64,000 nucleotides of DNA. Origin: Acidobacteriota bacterium. Lineage in GTDB: Bacteria > Acidobacteriota > Vicinamibacteria > Marinacidobacterales > Marinacidobacteraceae. Every line of letters starts with the position of its first letter. The first letter of the stretch is position 1. Both the position numbers and the translations under genes were made by a program. The stretch spans positions 62,001 through 126,000 of the forward strand of contig JAJEIY010000088.1 in assembly GCA_022828085.1 (NCBI GenBank), in the 5' to 3' direction. This document shows, in pieces, positions 37,172 to 50,779 of the stretch. The notes beneath the pieces are model-generated. The model saw only the letters and a program-made list of their open reading frames with translations, was not told the DNA's origin and did no database searches.

Positions 37172-38349
37172 TGGCCGGGTCATCGGCCCCCGCGAGCGAA
37201 GAGGAGGTGGCCCGGGCGCTCCGGGCAGCGTCCGCGGCGGGCGAGGCGGTCGTCCTCCGGGGCGGCGGCACCCGCCTGGGACTGGGAGCCCCGGCGCGGA
37301 CCGATCGGATCGTGGACCTCCGCGGGCTGTCGGGGGTGATCGAGCACCACGTCAGCGACCTGACCGTCGAGGCCTGGGCCGGCACGACCGTCGGCGCGCT
37401 GAACCGCGAGCTCTTGCCCCACCGGCAACTGCTCGCGCTCGATCCGCCGCTCCCGGACCGGGCGACCCTCGGCGGCGTGATCGCGGCGGGCGATCCGGGG
37501 GTCCGGGTGGTCCCCGGCTCGCGGCCGCGGGATCTGCTGCTTGGCCTCTCGGCAGTGCTGGCCGGCGGGACGCGCATCCGATCGGGCGGACGCGTCGTGA
37601 AGAACGTGACGGGTTACGAGTTGACGAAGCTCTTCACGGGCTCGCTGGGGACCCTGGGGGCGATCACCCGGGTCACGCTCCGCCTCCGCGCGCGTCCCGA
37701 GGCCTCGCGCACGGTCGTCGCGAGCCTCCCGGTCGCCGACTCCGTGGATCAGTTCGCCGACAGGGTGCTGGCGGCCGCCGCCGCGGCGCCGGGTCCCGCG
37801 GCGGTTGCGGTCGTGCCTCCGGGAACCGGACTCCCCGGGCTCCCGGAAGACGGAGGGTTCCGCCTCGCCATCCGCTTCGAGGGGCTGCGCGAGGAGGCGG
37901 CCATGTCGCCTGCGTGCGTGGCGGAGGCCGCGGGAGGGGCCACGGAGGTCCTCGAGGGTCCCGCAGAGGAAACGTTCTGGGCGGGGGTTCGAGACTTCCC
38001 CGCGGTGGCGCCCGAGCGGCAGGGGACGCTCGGCGTCGCCGTCCATGGCCCGCCGCAGGCCCTGCTGCGCACGGCCTGGAGACTCGCCGCCTTCGGCCCT
38101 CCGTTCGCGTTCCCCGATCAGCGCCGCGCTATCGCCAGTATCCCGGGGACGGACTTCGAGGCGGCGCTCGGTGCGCTTCGGGAGGAGCCGGACGTCCGCG
38201 CCGTCGTCGAGACGGCGCCCGACGGCTGGAAGCGCGACAACGACGTCTTCCATCCCCCGCCGTCCGCGCAGGTCCGCGCGCTCTCGCGCCGGATCAAGGA
38301 TGCGCTCGACCCCACGGGGATTCTGGCTCCTGGACGGATGCCGTTCTGA
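37171..38349 (+). CDS. glcE: glycolate oxidase subunit GlcE
   Basis: A 392-residue FAD-binding protein starting one base inside the glcD stop (tgATG). It resembles GlcD in its N-terminal PCMH half (VLRGGGTRLGLGAPA, DRATLGGVIAAGDPG, VVKNVTGYELTKLFTGSLGT) but lacks the long cap domain and ends in SRRIKDALDPTGILAPGRMP, as GlcE does. It is the second flavoprotein subunit of the membrane-associated glycolate dehydrogenase. Confidence 0.92.
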   Translation: MAGSSAPASEEEVARALRAASAAGEAVVLRGGGTRLGLGAPARTDRIVDLRGLSGVIEHHVSDLTVEAWAGTTVGALNRELLPHRQLLALDPPLPDRATLGGVIAAGDPGVRVVPGSRPRDLLLGLSAVLAGGTRIRSGGRVVKNVTGYELTKLFTGSLGTLGAITRVTLRLRARPEASRTVVASLPVADSVDQFADRVLAAAAAAPGPAAVAVVPPGTGLPGLPEDGGFRLAIRFEGLREEAAMSPACVAEAAGGATEVLEGPAEETFWAGVRDFPAVAPERQGTLGVAVHGPPQALLRTAWRLAAFGPPFAFPDQRRAIASIPGTDFEAALGALREEPDVRAVVETAPDGWKRDNDVFHPPPSAQVRALSRRIKDALDPTGILAPGRMPF

Positions 38350-38386
38350 TGGGCGCCCGTTCCGCGTCCTCGCGTACATTGATCCG

Positions 38387-39661
38387 GTGACCCAGCCGAC
38401 CGCCGGTGAGGCCCTCCGGATCTACGAGAAGACTCTCGCCTGCGTCCATTGCGGTCTCTGCCTCCCGGCGTGTCCCGCCTACGAGAACGCGCCGCGGGAG
38501 TCGCTCGCCCCGCGTGGACAGGTCTTCAACGCCCGCGCCCTGCTGGAGGGCCGGCTGCCCGCCAGCGACGGCCTGGCCGAGGACCTCTACGAGTGCCTCG
38601 CCTGCCGCGGCTGCGAGACCGTCTGTCCGGCGGGAGTGGAGGTCGGCGCCATCGTCGAGGGCGTCCGGGGGCTGCTCGACGAGGAAGCGGTCGAGCCGCG
38701 CCGGGTGCGGGTGCTGAAGCGGTTCGCGCTCGGAGTGGTGGTGGCCCGGCCCGCGGTCCTGAAAGCGGCGATGTGGCTGCTCCGCGTCACCGGGCGCATC
38801 GGGCTCCGCCGCCTCGTGCAACCGGTGCTGGCCCGCCTGGCGCCGAAGCTCGCGGCGCGCGAGCGGCTGCTCCCCGACGTCCCGGCGCGCGAGCGTTTCC
38901 CGGCGCGGATCTCCCCGCGCGGGGAGGCGCGCGGGACGGTGGCGCTCTTCCTCGGCTGCGTCGCGCCGCATCTCCGGCCGGAAACGACCCGGGCGGCGAT
39001 CGAGGCGCTTGCCGCGAACGGCTGGGAAGTGGTGATTCCCGAGCGCCAGGGATGCTGTGGCGCCCTCCACCTCCACGCCGGGCTGCCGGATCTGGCGCGG
39101 GGGCTGGCGCGCCGGAACCTGGCGGCGTTTCCGGACGATCTACCGGTGGTGACCACCGCCGCCGGCTGCGGCGCCGCGCTGTCGGAATACGGCGAGCTGC
39201 TGGATGCCGACCGACCGGCGGGCGCCTTCTCCCGGCGGGTGACGGATGTCTCGGCCTTCCTTTCGGAGAGCGGCTGCCGGCCCCCCGCCGCGGGCCCCCG
39301 GGAGACGCCGCTGCGGGTCGTCTACGACGCGCCCTGCCACCTCTTCCATGCCCAGCAGGTGCGCGAGGAGCCGCTACGAATCCTTCGGAGTCTGCCGGGC
39401 GTGGAACTCGTCACCGTCCGCGATCCCGAGCGCTGCTGCGGCTCCGCCGGGATCTACAACGTGACCCGGCACGAAACCTCGATGGCGGTCCTCGACCGGA
39501 AGATGGCGAACATCGCTCCCGCGAACCCCGACCTCATCGCCACCGGGAACATCGGCTGCCAACTGCAGCTCGCCGAGGGCGCCCGCCGCGCCGGCCTGAC
39601 CGCGGAAGTCGCCCACCCGGTCGAACTCCTCGCCGACGCCTACCGGCGCGAATCGGCCTGA
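38387..39661 (+). CDS. glcF: glycolate oxidase iron-sulfur subunit GlcF
   Basis: A 424-residue protein from GTG 38387. Two 4Fe-4S motifs come first: CVHCGLCLPACP (residues 19-30) and CLACRGCETVCP (about 70-81). Two CCG domains follow with QGCCGALHLHAG, DAPCHLFHAQQV and ERCCGSAG. It passes electrons from GlcDE to the respiratory chain. No Shine-Dalgarno is seen before the GTG; the 37-bp gap after glcE suggests reinitiation. The operon ends here. Confidence 0.93.
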   Translation: MTQPTAGEALRIYEKTLACVHCGLCLPACPAYENAPRESLAPRGQVFNARALLEGRLPASDGLAEDLYECLACRGCETVCPAGVEVGAIVEGVRGLLDEEAVEPRRVRVLKRFALGVVVARPAVLKAAMWLLRVTGRIGLRRLVQPVLARLAPKLAARERLLPDVPARERFPARISPRGEARGTVALFLGCVAPHLRPETTRAAIEALAANGWEVVIPERQGCCGALHLHAGLPDLARGLARRNLAAFPDDLPVVTTAAGCGAALSEYGELLDADRPAGAFSRRVTDVSAFLSESGCRPPAAGPRETPLRVVYDAPCHLFHAQQVREEPLRILRSLPGVELVTVRDPERCCGSAGIYNVTRHETSMAVLDRKMANIAPANPDLIATGNIGCQLQLAEGARRAGLTAEVAHPVELLADAYRRESA

Positions 39662-39728
39662 CCGGCCAGCGGGCGCGACCTCCGCCGCCGTGGGGCCGAC
39701 GGTTCGCAAGAGTATGAAGATGATGTAA

Positions 39729-39757
39729 TTGTGCATGATTATCAGTCACGATAGAAT
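39729..39757 (+). promoter_or_regulatory. sigma70-like promoter in an AT-rich patch before the DUF4143 ATPase
   Basis: TTGTGC and TAGAAT separated by exactly 17 bases. The ~80 bp around it (39710-39790) are far more AT-rich than the rest of the window. The likely transcription start is ~30 bases before the TTG start codon of the next gene. Confidence 0.6.
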
Positions 39758-39794
39758 CAAAATACACATCTTCTCGTGAGGAATTCCAACGGCT

Positions 39795-41015
39795 TTGCCT
39801 GATCCGCTCCTGTCGCGCCTGGCCGCCGCCGAACTCCAGGAATGCCTTCGGGTGATGCCGGCGGTGGTCGTGACCGGGCCGCGGCAGGCGGGCAAGACCA
39901 CTCTCTGCCGCCATCTGCTCCCGGGCTCCCGGAACTACGCGACCCTCGATGAAGCCGCCATCGCCATTGCCGCCCGGGAGAATCCGCGCGCCCTGCTCGA
40001 TGCTGCACCTCTGACGCTCGACGAGGTGCAGCGAGAGCCGCGGCTGCTCACCGACGTCAAGCTGGCGGTGGACCGCGATCGGACGCCGGGCCGCTTCCTG
40101 CTCACCGGCTCGGCGAACCTCCTCATGATGCGCCGCGTTTCGGAATCGCTCGCCGGCCGGGCCAGCTACCTCACCGTCTGGCCGATGACCCGCCGGGAAC
40201 AGCGCGGGCTCGGCCGGTGCGGCATCTGGGATGACCTGCTCCGCCTTTCCGGCCGCGAGTGGCTCGACGTCATCGCTTCCCAGCCCCATGAACCCGACGA
40301 CTGGCGGGCGCTCGCCCGCCGCGGCGGCTACCCCGTCCCCGCCCTCCAACTCGCGGGCGGAAAGGCGCGCGCCCGCTGGTTCGACGGGTACGAGAACACG
40401 TACATCGGACGCGATGTCCGGGACCTCGCCGAGGTTGCCTCGTTGACCGACTATCGCCGCACCATGCGAGCGGCGGTGCTCCGGCTCGGACAGGTCACGA
40501 ACCAGACCGAACTCGGTCGCGACATCGGCCTTCCGCAATCCACCGTCCGGAGGTATCTGAACCTCCTGGAGACCTCCTATCTGCTGGTCCGGCTGCCAGC
40601 CTGTGCCGTCAACCGGACGAAGCGCCTCATCAAGGCGCCGAAGCTCTACTGGAGCGACACGGGGCTTGCCCTGCACCTTGCCGGAAGCCCCGAACCCGAA
40701 GGCGCACACCTCGAGAACCTGATCCTGAACGACCTCCTCGCATGGCGCGATTCCGACATCCGGCGCGCCGAACTCTGCTATTGGCGAACCACGACCGGCG
40801 CCAAGGTGGACTTCGTGATCGAAACCCCCGAGCGCCTGCTGCCCGTCGAGGTCAAGGCCACCGCGACACCCCGCGTGCGCGACGCGCGGCATCTCCTCAC
40901 GTTCCGCGGCGAGTACGGCGCAAAAGCGCTCCCCGGATTACTGCTCCATGCCGGCGACCGGATCGAGTGGATCGCGCCGGGCGTCCTCGCCGCGCCGTGG
41001 TGGCGGGTGATCTGA
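39795..41015 (+). CDS. AAA-family ATPase with DUF4143 C-terminal domain
   Basis: A 406-residue protein with a TTG start behind GAGGAA. Walker A is GPRQAGKTT (around 28-36), Walker B LTLDEVQREP, and the sensor LLTGSANLL. The C-terminal DUF4143 part contains a winged-helix-like NQTELGRDIGLPQSTVRRYL and a PD-(D/E)xK-like stretch (GAKVDFVIETPERLLPVEVK). Such ATPases are common, mobile and of unclear function; a link to toxin-antitoxin or defence roles is often guessed. An AT-rich promoter patch unlike the rest of the window suggests acquisition. Confidence 0.88.
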   Translation: MPDPLLSRLAAAELQECLRVMPAVVVTGPRQAGKTTLCRHLLPGSRNYATLDEAAIAIAARENPRALLDAAPLTLDEVQREPRLLTDVKLAVDRDRTPGRFLLTGSANLLMMRRVSESLAGRASYLTVWPMTRREQRGLGRCGIWDDLLRLSGREWLDVIASQPHEPDDWRALARRGGYPVPALQLAGGKARARWFDGYENTYIGRDVRDLAEVASLTDYRRTMRAAVLRLGQVTNQTELGRDIGLPQSTVRRYLNLLETSYLLVRLPACAVNRTKRLIKAPKLYWSDTGLALHLAGSPEPEGAHLENLILNDLLAWRDSDIRRAELCYWRTTTGAKVDFVIETPERLLPVEVKATATPRVRDARHLLTFRGEYGAKALPGLLLHAGDRIEWIAPGVLAAPWWRVI

Positions 41016-41018
41016 GGG

Positions 41019-42575
41019 CTACCGTCCCTTCCGGGGCAGCTTCTCGTCCGCCATCGCCGCGTGGTAGACGAAGGCCGCCACCACCACCGCGTTCTTCTTG
41101 AGGTCGTCGATCGGCAGGGTGTCGTAGAAGTCGAGGTTCGTGTGGCCGCCGGTGCCGCCCACCCGCGCCTGCAGGAACTGGAAACCCGGCAGCCCCGCGT
41201 CGTCGAACGCCACGTGGTCGGTGCTGCCCACGCTCGCGGGCGCCAGCGTCGTCATCCCGAAGTCGTGGAAGGGCGCCATCCACGCTTCGAAGATCGGACG
41301 CACGTGCTCGTTCTCCTGGAGCCAGACGCCCCGGTAGCGGCCGGGGCCGTAGTCCTGGTTGAAGTACGCGGAGAAGTCGTCGTAGCCGGGTTTCGTCCCC
41401 GTCTCCCGATCGCCGAAGTGCTGCTTCACGTAGGCCCGCGACCCGAAGATGCCCTGTTCCTCCCCTGACCAGAGCGCGATCCGGATGGTCCGGCGCGGTT
41501 CGGCGCCGACCGCCTTCAGGATGCGCATCGCCTCCAGCATCACCGCCACGCCGGCACTGTTGTCGCTGGCGTTGGGGCTCGCGTGCCAGGTGTCGAAGTG
41601 GGCGCCGAGCATCACCAGTTCGTGGGCGAGGTCGGTGCCCGGGATCTCGCCCAGGACGTTCCGGGCCTCGCTCGCCGCCGCGCCGTGCCGGTTCCGGACC
41701 TCCAGCTCGACGGTGACGGGGACTTCGCGCCGCCGGATCCGGTACATCCGGTTGTAGTGCCCCGGGGTGACGGCGATGATCGGCAGCGAAGACAGCGTGG
41801 CTTCGCGGTCCCACATGTCCACCTTGGCGCCGGGGCGCGCGAACCCGCGGACGGCCCCCGGCCAGCCGCTCCGTGATTCCAGGACCGCCGCGGCGCCCTG
41901 CTCGACATAGAACTCGAGTCGTTCCACCGGACTCAGGACGTCCGGGTGCGGCGGAAGGTCCGCGTACTTGCTCCTGAAGAGCGGGTCCGCCGCCAGCCGC
42001 GGCAGCACGTTCGCCGCGAGCTGCTCCATCTCCGCATCCGAGCGTTCCGGCCTCCCGGTGGCGAACCGGGTCCGGTCCACCGCCGCCGGGGGCGTCGAGA
42101 GGACCGCCTTCCCCCGGAGTGTCCCGCGCAGAGCCTCGAGGTCGCCGCGCGTCCGCACGTCGGCGATGACGACCTCCAGCGTCTCGAGCCCCTCCGTCCC
42201 CGGCGTGTGCGCGATGGGATAGCCGACCAGCGTCTGGTACGCCGGTTCCCGCATGTGCAGCGAGAAGTACTCGTTGTCCCAGCTCGCCCCGTAGTTCATG
42301 AAGGGCTCGCGGACCGTGTTCACGAGCCCGATCTCGGCCATCTCCTCGAGCACCCAGCGCTGGGCCCGGTCCATCGCCGCCGAGTTGGTGAGCCGGCCCC
42401 CGATCACGTCGGTCATGTACGACAGGGTGTCCGGCAACTGGGAGCGGTGGAGTCCCTCCTCCCGGATCTTCGCGACCATCTCCCGGTCCACGGGGAAGGG
42501 GTCCTGGGCCGCGGCGGTGGTGACGCCGAAGACCGCCGCGCCCGCGATCGACGCCCGGATCAGGTACTGCCTCAT
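41019..42575 (-). CDS. exported M28 family zinc aminopeptidase
   Basis: A 518-residue M28 peptidase with a signal peptide (LIRASIAGAAVFGVTTAAAQ) and GGAGG six bases before the ATG. A PA-type insert lies in the middle. The two-zinc catalytic domain shows HFDTWHASPNASDNSAG (ligand His and Asp), WSGEEQGIFGSRAY (catalytic Glu pair) and, near the end, VGGTGGHTNLDFYDTL. It removes N-terminal residues from peptides outside the cytoplasm. It converges with the DUF4143 gene three bases away. Confidence 0.93.
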   Translation of the reverse strand: MRQYLIRASIAGAAVFGVTTAAAQDPFPVDREMVAKIREEGLHRSQLPDTLSYMTDVIGGRLTNSAAMDRAQRWVLEEMAEIGLVNTVREPFMNYGASWDNEYFSLHMREPAYQTLVGYPIAHTPGTEGLETLEVVIADVRTRGDLEALRGTLRGKAVLSTPPAAVDRTRFATGRPERSDAEMEQLAANVLPRLAADPLFRSKYADLPPHPDVLSPVERLEFYVEQGAAAVLESRSGWPGAVRGFARPGAKVDMWDREATLSSLPIIAVTPGHYNRMYRIRRREVPVTVELEVRNRHGAAASEARNVLGEIPGTDLAHELVMLGAHFDTWHASPNASDNSAGVAVMLEAMRILKAVGAEPRRTIRIALWSGEEQGIFGSRAYVKQHFGDRETGTKPGYDDFSAYFNQDYGPGRYRGVWLQENEHVRPIFEAWMAPFHDFGMTTLAPASVGSTDHVAFDDAGLPGFQFLQARVGGTGGHTNLDFYDTLPIDDLKKNAVVVAAFVYHAAMADEKLPRKGR

Positions 42576-42684
42576 GTTCGCCTCCGATCCGCGGCCCGGG
42601 CGCGGTCGGCGCGGGCCCGCGGGTCAGCGGAGAGGGTACTTTCGGGGCCCCCGCCGCAGGAATGGCGCGCCCTAGAATGGGTCG

Positions 42685-43380
42685 GTGAACGGATCGCGGG
42701 ACGCCGATGAACGGGTTGCGCCCCGCGGGACGGCCTCGCTCCGCCGGAGCCGGGAGGCCGAGGTGCAGGAAGCACCCCGGCCTGGGGTGGCGGGACCGCC
42801 GGCGACGGTTGCCGCAGGCCGGCACATCCTGGGGGAGGGCCGGCGGCACGTCGCCACGAGCCGGACGACGGCCTTTCGGGCCGCGGTCTTCGGGATCAAC
42901 GACGGCCTGGTCTCCAACACGGCGCTGATCCTGGGCGTGGGCGGGGCGACCGACGATTCCGGCTTCGTGCTGCTGGCCGGCGCCGCCGGTCTGATCGCCG
43001 GGTCCCTCTCCATGGCGGCCGGCGAGTACCTGTCGGTGCGCTCCCAGGTGGAGATGCTGGAGAGGCAGTTCGCGCGCGAGGAACCGGGGATCGGCGCCGG
43101 TGACGTGGATTCACCCTTTGCGGCCGCCATCTCCTCCTTCCTGAGCTTCGCGGTCGGCGCCGCCGTGCCGCTTCTCCCGTTCGCGGTCACGGGGGGGACG
43201 GCGGCGCTCGCCGTCGGGGCGTCGCTGGCGGTCCTGGCGCTGTTTCTCGCCGGCGTCGCCACCAGCCTGTTCACCGGACGCGGCGCAATCCGCAGCGGTC
43301 TCCGGATGGCCGCCATCGGCGGGGGCGCGGCGGCCGTGACCCACGTCGTGGGCCGCCTGTTCGGCGTCGCGATCGGCTGA
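42685..43380 (+). CDS. VIT1/CCC1 family iron/manganese transporter
   Basis: A 231-residue protein from GTG 42685. The first ~55 residues are hydrophilic and variable. The VIT1 core follows: FRAAVFGINDGLVSNTALIL, then AAGLIAGSLSMAAGEYLSVR with the metal-binding helix, and three more spans after the short cytoplasmic loop. The cytosolic metal-binding insert of some family members is reduced here. It is probably an Fe2+/Mn2+:H+ exporter, sensible next to the heme catalases. Confidence 0.85.
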   Translation: MNGSRDADERVAPRGTASLRRSREAEVQEAPRPGVAGPPATVAAGRHILGEGRRHVATSRTTAFRAAVFGINDGLVSNTALILGVGGATDDSGFVLLAGAAGLIAGSLSMAAGEYLSVRSQVEMLERQFAREEPGIGAGDVDSPFAAAISSFLSFAVGAAVPLLPFAVTGGTAALAVGASLAVLALFLAGVATSLFTGRGAIRSGLRMAAIGGGAAAVTHVVGRLFGVAIG

Positions 43381-43443
43381 TTCGCGGCCTGTCGTTGGTA
43401 AGATCATCGGCTGCTTTCGGCTAGCCCGCTCGATGCGGTCTGA

Positions 43444-47926
<4,483 letters not shown>

Positions 47927-47962
47927 TCAGGGACCGCCGACCTCCAGACCGGCGGCGCGCCG

Positions 47963-48013
47963 GCTTGGAACGCCGGTCTCCGACCGGCACGCGCGGTGCT
48001 CCGCACCGCGCAC
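47963..48013 (+). repeat. two-hairpin dispersed module
   Basis: Identical to the copy at 12768 over the visible unit (GCTTGGAACGCCGGTCTCC start, stems GCCGGTC/GACCGGC and GCGCGGTGC/GCACCGCGC). It is followed 120 bp later by a second copy. Confidence 0.88.
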
Positions 48014-48082
48014 GTCGTCACCCCACGCGGGAAGACGGCTCCCGTCTCGGCGTGGAGGTCAACGGCGCGGGTAACGCGTACG

Positions 48083-48133
48083 GCTTGGAACGCCGGTCTC
48101 CGACCGGCACGCGCGGTGCTCCGCACCGCGCAC
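48083..48133 (+). repeat. two-hairpin dispersed module, second of a pair
   Basis: Same 51-bp unit as at 47963. The pair spacing (120 bp) matches the pair at 12768/12889 (121 bp). The 241-bp katG-carbonic anhydrase gap is otherwise empty. Confidence 0.88.
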
Positions 48134-48167
48134 GGCGCAACGCTCGTCAGCCCGACAGGTCCCCCCC

Positions 48168-48884
48168 TCAGCGCGCGTCCGTCACCAGCCGCCGCCCGTT
48201 CAGCGGCTGCACCGGCCGGTTGTTGACCGGGAAGAGCGCGCTGAACGCCTCGATCTGTCCCCGCGAGGCCGTCACCGGCTCGGTCATCACCAGCCAGGAC
48301 ACCCCCTCGCCGCAGGGCGGCGTGGTGAGCGAACCCCGATAACGCCAGGTCGTCCGCCGCTCGGGGAGGAGCGCGTTCGCGTCCACCGTCCCCGCAACCA
48401 GCGCGGCGGGTCCCGCCTCCGCCGGCAGCTGACGCCAGACCGGCGCCAGGGCCTCGTTCGCGGCGCCCTCCTCAAGAAACACGCCAACGACCGCGAGCGC
48501 ACCGTTGGCGTCGGCGTGGACCAGGTGCAGTTCCAACGGGAAGTCCGCGCCGTCCACGGTGTGCTCGCTCCGGTGGTGGAAGTGAAACTGGTTGAGCGCG
48601 TAGCGCGTCCCGTCGAGGACGATGCCGCTCCCGGCCTGGTAGTCCACCTGGATGCTGTGGCCGTTGTTCTGGATCGAGATCGGGCTCGGCGCGTACTCGA
48701 AGCCGATCTCGGACAGGGCTTCCCGTTCGGCGCCCGTCAGATCGATCGGCGACTGCTCCCGGCCGTTGCTGCACACGCCGAACGCAGGGTCCAGCGAACC
48801 CCAGTGGTCAGGGCCGAGCCCGCCCTCATATCCCCACTGCGGCCCTTCGGCGATCATGACGGCGTTTCGGTCGACAAGGGTCAT
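48168..48884 (-). CDS. alpha-class carbonic anhydrase
   Basis: About 238 residues from ATG 48884; a GTG at 48944 would add 20 non-conserved residues. Zinc ligands are His101 and His103 (NQFHFHHRSEH) and His120 (LELHLVHAD). SPIDL and the LTTPPC loop with the catalytic Thr are present. It hydrates CO2 to bicarbonate. Alpha enzymes are normally exported, but neither start gives a signal peptide, which is odd. GGGAGGA lies directly against the ATG. Divergent to the sterol-reductase-like gene. Confidence 0.92.
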   Translation of the reverse strand: MTLVDRNAVMIAEGPQWGYEGGLGPDHWGSLDPAFGVCSNGREQSPIDLTGAEREALSEIGFEYAPSPISIQNNGHSIQVDYQAGSGIVLDGTRYALNQFHFHHRSEHTVDGADFPLELHLVHADANGALAVVGVFLEEGAANEALAPVWRQLPAEAGPAALVAGTVDANALLPERRTTWRYRGSLTTPPCGEGVSWLVMTEPVTASRGQIEAFSALFPVNNRPVQPLNGRRLVTDAR

Positions 48885-48964
48885 TCCTCCCCCGTGCGTA
48901 GTGTGTAATTGATCTCCTCGATGCCCGGCGATGCGGCCGGGCACTGGGGAAGGGGGATGCGGTC

Positions 48965-50101
48965 ATGATCGAGTGGCTCGGCGTCGGCCACCTTTTCGAA
49001 CTGTCCGGGACGGAGAAGATCCTGGGGTTCCTCACCCCGCTGTTGGTCTTCGCCGCATTCGCCCTGGCGCAGCTCATCCTGCCGGGACGGTGGGTCCCCG
49101 GTTACGTCATCGATCCGGAGACCGGAGAACCCCGCAAGTACCGGCTGAACGGCCTGCTGGTCTTCGTGATCGCGCTGCTCGTGTGGGCCTTCGAGCTCAC
49201 CGGGATGCCGCGGGACTGGTTCTACCGCTCCTCGCTCTACGCCGTCGCCGGCGGAACGGTTCTCACCATCATCTTCACGGTCCTGGCGGTGTTCAGCCAG
49301 CCGGAGGGCAAGGTCAAGAGCCGGTTCCTGGCGTGGTGGTTCGGACGGGCGCAGGAGCTGCAGTTCTTCAACCACCGCTTCGACGTGAAGATGTGGTTCT
49401 ACGTCGTCGGCGGGACGATGCTGTCGCTCAACGCCCTGTCCGGGGCCGTCTACCACTACGAGCTCTTTGGCGAGGACTCCAACCCGGGCGTCTTCGTGTA
49501 CGCGGGCTTCTTCACGTTCTACGTCCTGGATTACTTCATCTTCGAGCGCGTCCAGCTCTACACCTACGACCTGATCCACGAGAACGTCGGCTTCAAGCTC
49601 TTCTGGGGCGGCCTCATCGTCTACGGGTGGATGTTCATCCTCCCGCTCTGGGGCATGGCCGTGGTCCCGAACCCGGGGTTTTCGCCGGCGGCGACGAACG
49701 TCTGGCTCGTCGGGACGGTGGCGATGTTCCTCTTCGGCTGGGGCATCTCGCGCGGCGCCAACCTGCAGAAGTACACCTTCAAGCGCTGGCCCGACCGCGC
49801 GTTCCTGGGCATCGAGCCCGAGGTCATCGAGGCCGGCGACCGCAGGATCCTCTGCAGCGGTTTCTGGGGCGTCGCCCGCCACTTCAACTACCTGGGCGAG
49901 GGGTTCCTCGCGCTGTCGATCGCCCTGATCTTCGGCCACTTCACGAACTTCTGGGCCTGGACCTACTTCATCTTCATCGTCTCCATGTTCACCTACCGCC
50001 AACGCGACGACGACGCGCACTGCGCCCAAAAGTACGGCCCCGAGAAGTGGGCCGAGTATCAGGCCCGGGTGAAGTACCGGATCGTCCCCGGCCTCTACTG
50101 A
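48965..50101 (+). CDS. ERG4/ERG24-type sterol reductase
   Basis: A 378-residue membrane protein with about nine spans. Family markers: an ETGEPRKYRLNGLLVF segment near residue 45, LFWGGLIVYGWMF, the signature ILCSGFWGVARHFNYLGEG (around 298) and the C-terminal RDDDAHCAQKYGPEKWAEYQ followed by RVKYRIVPGLY. This is the pattern of delta14/delta7/delta24 sterol reductases that use NADPH to reduce a sterol double bond. The substrate in a bacterium is uncertain. No sterol-biosynthesis gene (squalene epoxidase, oxidosqualene cyclase) is in the window. Confidence 0.88.
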   Translation: MIEWLGVGHLFELSGTEKILGFLTPLLVFAAFALAQLILPGRWVPGYVIDPETGEPRKYRLNGLLVFVIALLVWAFELTGMPRDWFYRSSLYAVAGGTVLTIIFTVLAVFSQPEGKVKSRFLAWWFGRAQELQFFNHRFDVKMWFYVVGGTMLSLNALSGAVYHYELFGEDSNPGVFVYAGFFTFYVLDYFIFERVQLYTYDLIHENVGFKLFWGGLIVYGWMFILPLWGMAVVPNPGFSPAATNVWLVGTVAMFLFGWGISRGANLQKYTFKRWPDRAFLGIEPEVIEAGDRRILCSGFWGVARHFNYLGEGFLALSIALIFGHFTNFWAWTYFIFIVSMFTYRQRDDDAHCAQKYGPEKWAEYQARVKYRIVPGLY

Positions 50102-50139
50102 GCGCCGGCTGGGACGTTGTCCCGCAGGATGGCGTGCCG

Positions 50140-50190
50140 GCTTGGAATGCCGGTCTCCGACCGGCACGCGCGGCGCTCGGCGCCGCGCAT
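50140..50190 (+). repeat. two-hairpin dispersed module with compensatory stem 2
   Basis: GCTTGGAATGCCGGTCTCC start. Stem 2 is GCGCGGCG/CGCCGCGC where other copies have GCGCGGTG/CACCGCGC: both sides changed. It lies between the sterol reductase and the first TATCGACCGG array. Confidence 0.85.
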
Positions 50191-50231
50191 GTCGTGACCC
50201 CACCCAGCCCCACGACGGCGCCGATCCCGAA

Positions 50232-50755
50232 TATCGACCGGACCTCCGGCGCTATCGACCGGACCTCGGTGCCGGAGACCCTCGATATCGACCGGACCCC
50301 CACCGCTATCGACCGGACCTGGAGTCCGAGACCCCGCATATCGACCGGAGCTGGGAATCCGAGGCCCCGGATATCGACCGGACCTCGCCGTTATCGACCG
50401 GAGTTGGGAATCGGAGACCCCGGATATCGACCGGACCTCGCCGTTATCGACCGGAGCTCGGAGTCGGAGACCCCGCATATCGACCGGACCCCCGGCGATA
50501 CCGACCGGAGCTGGAGCCCGGAGACCCCGGATATCGACCGGACCTCGCCGTTATCGACCGGAGCTGAGAGCCGGAGACCCCGAATATCGACCGGACCCCC
50601 GGCGTTATCGACCGGAGCTGGAATCGGAGGCTCCGTATATCGACCGGACCTCCGGCGTTATCGACCGGAGCTAGTTGTCCGAGACCCCGGATATCGACCG
50701 GACCCTCGCCGATATCGACCGGAGCTGAAAATCGGAGACCCCAGCTACCGACCGG
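50232..50755 (+). repeat. TATCGACCGG array 1 (20 copies)
   Basis: Twenty copies of TATCGACCGG (two read TACCGACCGG), all in the same direction, starting at 50232, 50253, 50286, 50307, 50339, 50372, 50392 and onward to 50746. Distances alternate strictly between 20-21 and 32-33 bp, giving a 53-54-bp composite unit. The long gap carries a conserved GAGCTGG...TCGGAGACCCCGGA segment. As 53 is not a multiple of three, open frames through the array rotate between repeats of DIDRT, YRPD and ISTG; it is not coding. It ends 25 bp from hicA. Confidence 0.92.
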
Positions 50756-50779
50756 ACCTCCTCGGGCAGACGGGCTGTC

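Noticed and set aside
36216..37577. 453-codon antisense frame across glcD/glcE
   Set aside because: Composition dominated by Arg, Pro, Ser and Ala, opposite two well-supported flavoprotein genes.
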